The notes under the pieces are model-generated. The model saw only the letters and a program-made list of their open reading frames with translations, ran no database searches and was not told the origin of the DNA. Positions 1 through 5,207 of a DNA stretch of 5,207 nucleotides are shown here, piece after piece. The position numbers and the translations under genes were made by a program. Each line of letters starts with the position of its first letter. Within the stretch, counting starts at the first letter, position 1. The stretch comes from an uncultured Pseudomonadota bacterium (lineage in GTDB: Bacteria; Myxococcota; UBA796), in NCBI GenBank assembly GCA_913040875.1, contig CAJWHX010000275.1, forward strand, positions 1-5,207. Direction: 5' to 3'.

Positions 1-704
1 ACACCCATCAGACAAATCTTGTTGGGTTCGGCACATGTTTCGGAATCTGGACAGTGATTTTTTTGTGTCGATATAAACAGTTCCAATCCGGCGCGTCTAG
101 CAAAGAGTCGTTTGCCGTTGGTCAAAATGTAATTGATCTTTGGAGCATCTGGCTCGCCCATTTCTTTCACCCATTCAAAAATTTGATTGAGGGCTTCGTG
201 TTGAGCTTCAACAGCCGTTTGAATCGGTCCATCACACTTCCCATCAGGGGAGCACCCTCGTCGGACCATTGCCGACAGCAGAAAGTAAAAGATGGTCTCC
301 GAATCTGTATTGCCAAACAGCACTCGTTGATAGACGGGCAAAATCTTCGCTTGCATGCGTTCTTTAATCTTATCAAAGCCAAATATGGTGCCATTGTGGG
401 CAAAAATCCACGAACCATACCTGAATGGATGGGAATTAATGGGATCAATTGATCCGACGGTTGCTTTACGTATGTGCACCAATAGAGTGTTGGATCGCAA
501 CCCTTCACTAAATCGACGAAAGGAGTCGTCCTGAGCTGCGCCTTTGGATGTTCTGAACAAATATGGGTCGTCGTCAATGAAATACCCAATCCCCCAACCG
601 TCAGAATGGTACGACGCTTGATTTGCCATCGCATTTTCAGCGACAACTAAGGAACGGTGCGCTCTACTCTCTACATTGGATCGAAATCCAAACAATCGAC
701 ACAT
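1..704 (-). CDS. Class II glutamine amidotransferase, YafJ/EgtC-like (C-terminus cut by window edge)
   Basis: The reading frame starts at the ATG on 704-702 and stays open to the left edge, giving 234 residues. The protein begins Met-Cys-Arg-Leu-Phe-Gly. Cys2, exposed after Met removal, would be the N-terminal nucleophile of the Ntn-hydrolase glutaminase fold that releases ammonia from glutamine or hydrolyses a gamma-glutamyl amide. Further family motifs are HSDGWGIGYF (33-42), HIRKATVG (77-84), NSHPF (90-94), FAHNG (101-105, oxyanion Asn-Gly) and NTDSE (132-136). The need for Cys at position 2 fixes the start, and an AGGAG lies 9 bases upstream. No synthase or second catalytic domain is visible, which fits the stand-alone YafJ/EgtC group; such proteins are usually about 250-290 residues, so a few dozen residues are probably missing. 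The gene is divergent from tatB. The class is secure. The substrate is unknown, and no ergothioneine genes are visible to support EgtC proper. Confidence 0.93.
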   Translation of the reverse strand, partial: MCRLFGFRSNVESRAHRSLVVAENAMANQASYHSDGWGIGYFIDDDPYLFRTSKGAAQDDSFRRFSEGLRSNTLLVHIRKATVGSIDPINSHPFRYGSWIFAHNGTIFGFDKIKERMQAKILPVYQRVLFGNTDSETIFYFLLSAMVRRGCSPDGKCDGPIQTAVEAQHEALNQIFEWVKEMGEPDAPKINYILTNGKRLFARRAGLELFISTQKNHCPDSETCAEPNKICLMG

Positions 705-713
705 GATATTGCT

Positions 714-718
714 CTCCT
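714..718 (-). promoter_or_regulatory. Ribosome binding site of the amidotransferase gene
   Basis: The minus strand reads AGGAG here, with 9 bases before the ATG at 704-702. It supports the start that leaves Cys at residue 2. Confidence 0.8.
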
Positions 719-721
719 GAT

Positions 722-757
722 ACACCCTATAATAATCAAAATAATTATTGTCGAGAA
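722..757 (-). promoter_or_regulatory. Possible promoter of the amidotransferase gene
   Basis: The minus strand has a TATTAT -10-like box at 734-729 and a TCGACA -35-like box at 754-749 (5 of 6 matches to TTGACA). The spacer between them is only 14 bases. A 17-base spacer from TCGACA leads instead to the poorer TATAGG at 731-726. The zone is strongly AT-rich and lies just upstream of the ribosome binding site, so a short-leader promoter is plausible. The exact boxes are uncertain. Confidence 0.4.
728..733 (+). promoter_or_regulatory. Possible -10 box for the tatB-tatC unit
   Basis: A perfect TATAAT lies on the plus strand and overlaps the TATTAT box of the opposite strand. No good -35 element sits 16-18 bases upstream, which would fall over the ribosome binding site and start codon of the divergent amidotransferase gene. 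If used, transcription would begin near 740 and give tatB a leader of about 90 bases. Confidence 0.35.
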
Positions 758-777
758 TCTATTTATTGAGATCATGC

Positions 778-804
778 GCACTCGAGTGCTTAGTTTGTCG
801 AAGG
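778..804 (+). repeat. Perfect 12-bp palindrome joined to a REP-like motif in the tat leader
   Basis: GCACTCGAGTGC at 778-789 is a perfect inverted repeat. It is followed directly by CTTAGTTTGTCGAAGG (789-804), which differs at two of 16 positions from CTGAGCTTGTCGAAGG, a motif I recall from dispersed REP-like repeats in many environmental bacteria. Translated in the tatB frame the stretch reads RVLSLSKG, a peptide I recall as a typical artefact of such repeats in over-extended gene calls. The palindrome is seen directly; membership in a dispersed family is inferred. Confidence 0.45.
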
Positions 805-821
805 GAATGAAAACAAGATAT

Positions 822-826
822 AGGAG
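822..826 (+). promoter_or_regulatory. Ribosome binding site deciding the tatB start
   Basis: AGGAG lies 4 bases before the ATG at 831, which is a short spacing. The in-frame ATGs at 774 and 807 lack a properly spaced Shine-Dalgarno sequence, and they would place charged or repeat-derived residues before the Tat membrane helix. Confidence 0.65.
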
Positions 827-830
827 ATTC

Positions 831-1211
831 ATGTTGAATCTTGGTCTGTGGGAAATGTTGATGGTAGCTGGAGTAGCACTTGTCTTTGTTGGACCAGAGC
901 GCTTACCAGAAATGCTTCGTTTTTTGGGCCGTAGCTACGGAAAGCTTCGGGCGATGACCTATGATATCCGCCGCGAATTTACAATTGAGGTCGACAAAGC
1001 CGTCGCTGAAGAACGCTCCAGAGTCATGCAAGAACGACGGGAAGAGATGCGTCGCAGGATTGAAGAAGAGCGAAAAAGAAAGGCTGAAGCGGCTGGTGAG
1101 ACGTTTGAAGAGGAACCTGAATATGTGCCTTTCGATATGGAGCCTCAACAAAAAGTGCCTGAAACACCCAGTGAGTCAGCGACTAGCAACACGGATGTGG
1201 ATCCGACATGA
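831..1211 (+). CDS. tatB: Sec-independent protein translocase subunit TatB
   Basis: This is a 126-residue inner-membrane protein of the twin-arginine translocase, which exports folded proteins. With TatC it forms the receptor for twin-arginine signal peptides. A short N-terminus leads into one membrane helix (about 5-20), then the hinge Gly21-Pro22 in GPERLPE, an amphipathic helix (about 23-50), a highly charged Glu/Arg-rich segment likely to be helical or coiled coil (about 56-90) and an acidic, Pro/Ser-rich tail. Glu8 matches the Glu8 of E. coli TatB, where TatA has Gln8; together with GPxRLP and the neighbouring tatC this favours TatB over TatA. The start at 831 is chosen from the ribosome binding site and from Tat numbering. 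The frame is open further upstream to 657, but that extension crosses the repeat-like sequence. The stop overlaps the tatC start. A TatA-like or dual-function role is possible, since no separate tatA lies in the window. Confidence 0.9.
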   Translation: MLNLGLWEMLMVAGVALVFVGPERLPEMLRFLGRSYGKLRAMTYDIRREFTIEVDKAVAEERSRVMQERREEMRRRIEEERKRKAEAAGETFEEEPEYVPFDMEPQQKVPETPSESATSNTDVDPT

Positions 1212-1978
1212 CGGCTTCCAAAACCCCAAACGATCGTGATCTTCCGATCCTTGAACACCTCGTCGAACTCCGGAATCGAGTCGTTTGGAGTGCTCTTGCG
1301 ACCCTCATCGCTGTCGCTGTATGTTTTGCCTATGTGGGCCCCATTTGGGATTTTCTGGTGGCCCCACTCAACCAGGCTCTCGAAGCAACAGGAAAAGGCT
1401 CTCTAGCGACACATGATATCTTTGAAGGGATCATCACTCAACTAAAAGTCAGTATCTTAGCCGGTGTACTGTGCGCGTCTCCGGTGATCTTCTATCAAAT
1501 GTGGAAGTTTATCTTTCCGGCTCTAACCGAACAGGAAGCCACTTTGGTACTTCCAGTATCCTTTGCATCAACGGTCCTTTTTGCTGGTGGGGTCACCTTT
1601 GGCTATTCGGTTATCTTTCAATACCTGTTTCCATTTGCGCTTGAAGTCACTGCTGACAATGTAGAAGCCGTCCTGTCGATAAACTCGTACTTGGGGACCT
1701 CAACAAAGCTGCTGTTGGCATTTGGAATTTCTTTCCAACTCCCGGTGATCGTCTTTATGCTGGCGAAACTTGGCATGATTCATCATCGAGACATGATGAA
1801 GTTCTTCCGATATGCCGTTGTGATCATCTTGATTTTGTCCGCACTGCTCACTCCGCCTGACCCACTATCTCAAATGTTGATGGCGATTCCACTAATTGGT
1901 CTGTATGGTGTGAGTATTATCGTAGCGTTAATATTCAGTACCAAAGAATTGGATGTTGCTGAAACATCAGAGCCTTAA
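1208..1978 (+). CDS. tatC: Sec-independent protein translocase subunit TatC
   Basis: This 256-residue protein has six predicted membrane helices (about 25-44, 80-98, 114-138, 165-186, 200-214, 221-243). It is the Tat component that binds the twin-arginine signal peptide and forms the receptor with TatB. Family landmarks are HLVELR (17-22), matching the E. coli cytoplasmic N-terminus with Glu15 and Arg17; SPVIFYQMWKFIFPAL (91-106) followed by Glu110, the counterpart of E. coli Glu103 in the signal-peptide site; and LTPPD (214-218), matching Asp211. At the fourth-helix position of E. coli Glu170 there is Gln177 (FGISFQLPV). Length is normal. The start codon overlaps the tatB stop as ATGA, and no strong ribosome binding site is visible, so translation is probably coupled to tatB. 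The gene converges on the LRR gene, with 23 bases between their stop codons. Confidence 0.97.
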   Translation: MTASKTPNDRDLPILEHLVELRNRVVWSALATLIAVAVCFAYVGPIWDFLVAPLNQALEATGKGSLATHDIFEGIITQLKVSILAGVLCASPVIFYQMWKFIFPALTEQEATLVLPVSFASTVLFAGGVTFGYSVIFQYLFPFALEVTADNVEAVLSINSYLGTSTKLLLAFGISFQLPVIVFMLAKLGMIHHRDMMKFFRYAVVIILILSALLTPPDPLSQMLMAIPLIGLYGVSIIVALIFSTKELDVAETSEP

Positions 1979-1985
1979 TTACCGA

Positions 1986-2016
1986 TCCAACCGTCAAGCA
2001 ATTAACGACGGATGGA
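1986..2016. terminator. Possible hairpin between the convergent tatC and LRR genes
   Basis: An inverted repeat has arms TCCA-a-CCGTC (1986-1995) and GACGG-a-TGGA (2007-2016). This gives nine base pairs, one A/A mismatch and an 11-base loop. It sits 7 bases after the tatC stop and covers the LRR stop codon at 2004-2002. No T tract follows on either strand, so it is not a classic intrinsic terminator. It may end or protect converging transcripts, or be chance. Confidence 0.3.
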
Positions 2017-4629
2017 AAGGGTAGGACTGCTATACTCGACATCTTTTGAGTCTGAAATCGGATTTTTTCGAAGATCCAGTTCTTCTAGACTGATTGGCAA
2101 TATTTCCTCTGACGGCATTTCTGTCAACTGATTGCTTTTGAGGAGTAAATTACGGAGACGAGATAGCTTGTACAAGGCTGGCGGAATGATGGCAATGTCG
2201 TTGTGTCGTAGATCCAATCGCCACAATGAAGGCAACTCAAATACCTGCTCGGGTATTTCAGTAAGAGACTGGTATTGCAAGTCGAGAACTTCTAGATGCA
2301 CAAACTCACCAAACGAATCCTTCCAACGTTCACATTGTGCAATATCGATGGCCAACGTTCTTGCGGAGACAGGAGGCTGCTCAATGTCTAGACCTTTGAT
2401 ATCAAGATACCTCAACGGTTGTGACAATAAGACCTCTGGTAATTCCTTTACCATACTGTTCGAGAGATTCAATCGAATCAATGATCGCAATACAGCTATA
2501 TTCTCTGGGATGATTGACAACCCAGTATTGGAAAAGTCCAATATCCGGATCCTTTCGGCAGGCATTGTACCCTCTTCCACACAGTCGCACACAAACTGCA
2601 GCATGTCATTGATGATAGATGGATGGTGCCAATTCATTCCTTTCAGATATTGAACTTCAATATTGGTCTCATGCAGTTCCATATCCGTACACTTCGTCCA
2701 GATTTCAGGTGCCAAAGATGCAATCGGGGAATTGGTGACATCAATATGTGCAATCGGGAACGCTGCCAACCATGCTGGCAAAGAAGTGATGTGTGTCGAC
2801 ACCAAAGACAATCCCTCCAAATTGGGCCACTCTTTGATCACTTCTGGAATTTCAGTAATGGTCGAGTGGTCGAGAGACAGCTGTCGTATCTGGGAAATAT
2901 CCAGCATTCCCTGCTCATGCTGTACAAGAGCCACCTTTAAGATGTGAGGCACAACATTGCTCTCAACTCTGGCAGGACGTCCCCCGACTAAACGGCGCCA
3001 TGTTCTATCGTCGTGATCATATTCCAATCTTGCCAACGTGTGAGATTGATTGCTCAAGTGCAATACGTTCGGTGCCACATGCGGTTTAAATTTGATATCG
3101 ATATAAGCCGTCAATCCAGTCTCTAGTGCGCTCAATTGCTTCTCGTCTTCATCATCCCCAAAGAAGACCTGCCAGATATCCACGACTCCGTCTTTAAATT
3201 TATCCAGCATCCCAACCAAATCACCTCTCTTTCGTTTGATGCCTTTTTTGTATTGATTGCTAAGTTGCAACCACTCCAACGCACCATTCTCCTTGTGTGT
3301 GTCAACGTATGCTTCATCGACAGCAGAAGCATCGTCGATGGATGGCCATAGGTTTGCGCCCACTAATTTTTCACAGGCAGAATCCGACAAAACATTCAAC
3401 CACACATCGATACGTTCAAGCGACCCCTTGAAAATATTGCGAGGCAATCTGGAAATTTCATTGTTGGAGACATCCAAGGTTCTGAGATTTGGCAATTGAT
3501 ACAATTCAGAGGGGATGCGCTGAACTAAGCACGATTGTAACGATACCTCTTCGAGTTTTGTAAGTCTGGTAAACCCAGTGTGACCTTCCAACGCACGATG
3601 AACCACATGAAACAATTCTAGATTTGGAAACACTGCCGCCACAGACTGAATATCGAGTGTTTTTCCACCCGACAACTTCCGGGTGACCACCTGAGAATAG
3701 CAGCAGTCTTTCAAAATCTCCACATCAAAAAGACACAACGAAATAGACCGAAGCCTCGGCAAATCAAATACCCACCCCCAAGAAACCGGTTCTGGTTCTT
3801 GAACCGGTACAGCTGAACTGACCGGAATACTGCCTGAAGTGCTAACGGAACGGATTATCGATGGTCCTGAAATTGGTGCCGGATTCCATGTCATCATTGG
3901 ATTTGTAATTGTGAAACGATCTTGCTGATCACGCAGCTCTTGTGCGCGAGAGAGACTATCTGTCATCCATTGTCTTTCAATCTTTTGCACAAAACCAAAA
4001 TCCAGTGTCCGTAATCCTCTCAACGATTGAAAACTCTCTTTGTACAGCGCATAAGTTTGATCAGAAAATTCAACGGTCTCCAGCGCACACTTCAGGGTTT
4101 CCACTTGCTGCTCATGGATGGGTGAAAACGTAATTTTCTGTATCGGATTCCGTGACAGTTCTAGATGTCGCAACGAAGAAAACCCAAGAGAGAAATCCAC
4201 ATGACTCAAATCGTTATTGCTCAGCACCAAATGATCAACACTCCACTGTTCCAGTCCTAATGGTATATGCGTCAGATGGTTATTGGAGAGGTCTAAAAAT
4301 TCGAGATGTAGACTCAACGCCTCCGGTGGAAATTCTGCACCTTGCCTCAACAATCCGGCGACGCTCACCCGGCGAACGTTCACAGCCCAACCCACTTCAA
4401 AATCAACCAGTCGAGCCAAGATCCACCAAGAAATGTACATCGCATGCGAAAACTGCCCCCCAGCCCAGCAGTACAGCTTCTGGAAGTCATCTACAGGTTG
4501 GGTTCTTGGCATACCGAATGCGTCAATCAATTCCTCTTCAGATGACACCAATACAACCAGCAACTCCAAAGCCTGTTTGATGTAACTCAAATCATGATGT
4601 CGCAATAATGTAATAATTTTCTGGTTCAC
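2002..4629 (-). CDS. Large cytoplasmic leucine-rich-repeat protein of unknown function
   Basis: This 875-residue protein starts with GTG at 4629-4627, behind GGAGGTGA. No signal peptide or membrane helix is evident, so it is probably cytoplasmic. The N-terminus (about 1-35) is predicted helical and Leu-rich. Four leucine-rich-repeat blocks follow at about 105-165, 355-415, 579-660 and 692-858, of the LxxLxLxxNxLxxIPxxI type. The last block contains three consecutive repeats of exactly 23 residues (778-800, 801-823, 824-846). Non-repeat insertions separate the blocks: a Ser/Pro-rich stretch at about 240-283, and a segment at about 416-578 with a basic KRKR (464-467) and an acidic DDEDE (492-496). 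I see no catalytic domain. LRR surfaces normally bind proteins, so a binding or scaffold role is likely, but the partner is unknown. It follows the ferritin-like gene by 35 bases on the same strand and is probably co-transcribed with it. The frame is intact throughout. Confidence 0.9.
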   Translation of the reverse strand: MNQKIITLLRHHDLSYIKQALELLVVLVSSEEELIDAFGMPRTQPVDDFQKLYCWAGGQFSHAMYISWWILARLVDFEVGWAVNVRRVSVAGLLRQGAEFPPEALSLHLEFLDLSNNHLTHIPLGLEQWSVDHLVLSNNDLSHVDFSLGFSSLRHLELSRNPIQKITFSPIHEQQVETLKCALETVEFSDQTYALYKESFQSLRGLRTLDFGFVQKIERQWMTDSLSRAQELRDQQDRFTITNPMMTWNPAPISGPSIIRSVSTSGSIPVSSAVPVQEPEPVSWGWVFDLPRLRSISLCLFDVEILKDCCYSQVVTRKLSGGKTLDIQSVAAVFPNLELFHVVHRALEGHTGFTRLTKLEEVSLQSCLVQRIPSELYQLPNLRTLDVSNNEISRLPRNIFKGSLERIDVWLNVLSDSACEKLVGANLWPSIDDASAVDEAYVDTHKENGALEWLQLSNQYKKGIKRKRGDLVGMLDKFKDGVVDIWQVFFGDDEDEKQLSALETGLTAYIDIKFKPHVAPNVLHLSNQSHTLARLEYDHDDRTWRRLVGGRPARVESNVVPHILKVALVQHEQGMLDISQIRQLSLDHSTITEIPEVIKEWPNLEGLSLVSTHITSLPAWLAAFPIAHIDVTNSPIASLAPEIWTKCTDMELHETNIEVQYLKGMNWHHPSIINDMLQFVCDCVEEGTMPAERIRILDFSNTGLSIIPENIAVLRSLIRLNLSNSMVKELPEVLLSQPLRYLDIKGLDIEQPPVSARTLAIDIAQCERWKDSFGEFVHLEVLDLQYQSLTEIPEQVFELPSLWRLDLRHNDIAIIPPALYKLSRLRNLLLKSNQLTEMPSEEILPISLEELDLRKNPISDSKDVEYSSPTLSIRR
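2056..2298 (-). repeat. C-terminal leucine-rich repeats with exact 23-residue period
   Basis: This codes for residues 778-858 of the LRR protein. Three full repeats begin HLEVLDL, SLWRLDL and RLRNLLL, and a partial one begins SLEELDL. The hydrophobic positions and the IP/MP turn line up at the same offsets. The repeat is at protein level; the DNA copies have diverged. Confidence 0.85.
3781..3912 (-). other. Ser/Pro-rich linker segment inside the LRR protein
   Basis: This codes for residues about 240-283, rich in Ser, Pro, Val and Thr and containing QEPEPVSWGW at the end. It lacks the LRR pattern and is probably a flexible linker between the first LRR region and the rest of the protein. Confidence 0.55.
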
Positions 4630-4632
4630 GTC

Positions 4633-4640
4633 TCACCTCC
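4633..4640 (-). promoter_or_regulatory. Strong ribosome binding site deciding the GTG start of the LRR gene
   Basis: The minus strand reads GGAGGTGA, a near-complete anti-16S match. The GGAGG core (4640-4636) lies 6 bases before the GTG at 4629-4627. This settles the non-ATG start. Confidence 0.85.
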
Positions 4641-4660
4641 AAGCTGTCTTGCACAGCCCG
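4640..4660 (-). other. Small potential RNA hairpin beside the LRR ribosome binding site
   Basis: On the minus strand GCTGT (4657-4653) can pair with ACAGC (4647-4643) across a 5-base loop. Two G-U pairs and one C-G pair could extend the stem to the first G of the GGAGG core. It lies between the ferritin-like stop and the LRR start. It could tune translation or be chance. It has no T tract, so it is not a terminator. Confidence 0.3.
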
Positions 4661-4664
4661 ATAT

Positions 4665-5207
4665 CTAGAATGTGGGAATGTCAAATTGTCGGGCTGTAAA
4701 CTGAGGACGCACAGTATCATGAAAACATTGTACCCAGATGTCCCTGTACTGAACACCATCAATCAAACCAAACTGTTTTTCGGTATCAGACAATAGAGGG
4801 TCATGTTCCCCACTCGAGAAAGCCCTGTATATCTCACCAGTCCAACGAGCAAGGTTGTCTTGAATGTAGACGAATGCACTGGTGTATGTCTGATCCAGAC
4901 CGCAATGACCAAGTAATCGTCGGTTGTTTGACGCATCCTGCAAGAGAATCTCATCCAGAACCTTCCACGCAAACGACCGGTGCACCTTTTCATCTCGAAC
5001 AATACCTTGCAGAACCTGAACGGCACTTGGATCGGTTGCATTCGCCAACATTGCACCAAAAATAGGCACTGCGGAAGTCTCACCCACGACAAATGAACTG
5101 ACAATAATATGCAGTGGATCCATGAGTCTAGGCAGTTCTGATCTCAGGTACACTTGTTCTGGGGCAATGGGAACCTCAACCCCCCAGTGCTGTAAACTTT
5201 CCAGACA
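4665..5207 (-). CDS. Ferritin-like protein (N-terminus cut by window edge)
   Basis: The frame is open from the right edge to a TAG at 4667-4665, giving the last 180 residues. A GTG at 5153 is the first visible start-type codon, but 18 further sense codons precede it without a stop, so the true start is most likely outside the window. The fragment is mainly helical. A helix carrying Glu43 (VGETSAVPIF, 41-50 of the fragment) and a second with the E-x-x-H motif DEKVHRSFAW (72-81) resemble one half of a ferritin-like four-helix bundle, where such residues bind a di-iron or other metal pair. The other metal-binding half would lie upstream. The remaining C-terminal 100 residues show no motif I recognise. 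The gene is followed at 35 bases by the LRR gene, probably in one operon. The fold is a moderate-confidence call from motifs; the substrate and true metal content are unknown. Confidence 0.68.
   Translation of the reverse strand, partial: CLESLQHWGVEVPIAPEQVYLRSELPRLMDPLHIIVSSFVVGETSAVPIFGAMLANATDPSAVQVLQGIVRDEKVHRSFAWKVLDEILLQDASNNRRLLGHCGLDQTYTSAFVYIQDNLARWTGEIYRAFSSGEHDPLLSDTEKQFGLIDGVQYRDIWVQCFHDTVRPQFTARQFDIPTF

Noticed and set aside
54..452. A 132-codon plus-strand frame at the left end
   Set aside because: It is the antisense shadow of the amidotransferase, with no convincing ribosome binding site or recognisable motif.
167..646. A closed 159-codon minus-strand frame
   Set aside because: It overlaps the amidotransferase in another frame, and its translation shows no family features, while the amidotransferase frame carries all catalytic motifs.
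657..830. Longer N-terminus for TatB from upstream in-frame starts
   Set aside because: The extension crosses the divergent gene's start, the promoter zone and the REP-like motif. The ribosome binding site at 822-826 and Tat residue numbering both point to 831.
2575..2590. CDC residues (681-683) of the LRR protein as the catalytic Cys of an NEL-type ubiquitin ligase effector
   Set aside because: The site lies between LRR blocks rather than in a C-terminal NEL domain, and no other NEL feature is visible.
2132..2653. A 173-codon plus-strand frame opposite the LRR C-terminus
   Set aside because: It is antisense to clear, periodic leucine-rich repeats, and no family is recognised.
4152..4585. 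Plus-strand frames of 100-142 codons opposite the LRR gene
   Set aside because: They have low-complexity, Ser/Pro/Gln-rich translations typical of antisense to a real gene, and overlap each other in different frames.
4665..5153. Taking the GTG at 5153 as the real start of the ferritin-like gene
   Set aside because: The frame remains open for all 54 bases to the window edge, no good ribosome binding site precedes 5153, and a ferritin-like fold needs a further metal-binding helix pair upstream.

Overview
The window looks like ordinary bacterial chromosome with moderate, slightly AT-leaning base composition (my estimate by eye). It carries five protein genes, two of them cut by the window edges. 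I found no tRNA, rRNA, CRISPR array, insertion sequence or phage gene. The taxon cannot be fixed from this sequence. The mix of a YafJ/EgtC-type amidotransferase, a two-gene tatB-tatC unit, a large cytoplasmic leucine-rich-repeat protein and a ferritin-like protein is, from memory, reminiscent of Myxococcota/Bradymonadota-type (former deltaproteobacterial) genomes; treat that as a guess.

Layout from left to right. Positions 1-704 on the minus strand hold the N-terminal 234 residues of a class II glutamine amidotransferase that runs off the left edge. A divergent intergenic region of about 126 bases (705-830) follows. It holds an AT-rich promoter zone with -10-like boxes on both strands, then a perfect 12-bp palindrome and a REP-like motif in the presumed tat leader. 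Positions 831-1211 and 1208-1978 on the plus strand hold tatB and tatC, joined by an ATGA stop/start overlap. They encode the receptor part of the twin-arginine protein export system. tatC converges on the next gene with a gap of only 23 bases.

Positions 4629 down to 2002 on the minus strand encode an 875-residue protein with four leucine-rich-repeat blocks separated by non-repeat segments. It starts with GTG behind a very strong ribosome binding site. Just upstream, with a 35-base gap and in the same direction, lies the C-terminal 180 residues of a ferritin-like protein (4665 to the right edge). These two genes look like an operon.

The Tat genes act together with certainty. The ferritin-like/LRR pair is the least explained part of the window and the best candidate for something undescribed, although the case rests only on tight co-orientation.
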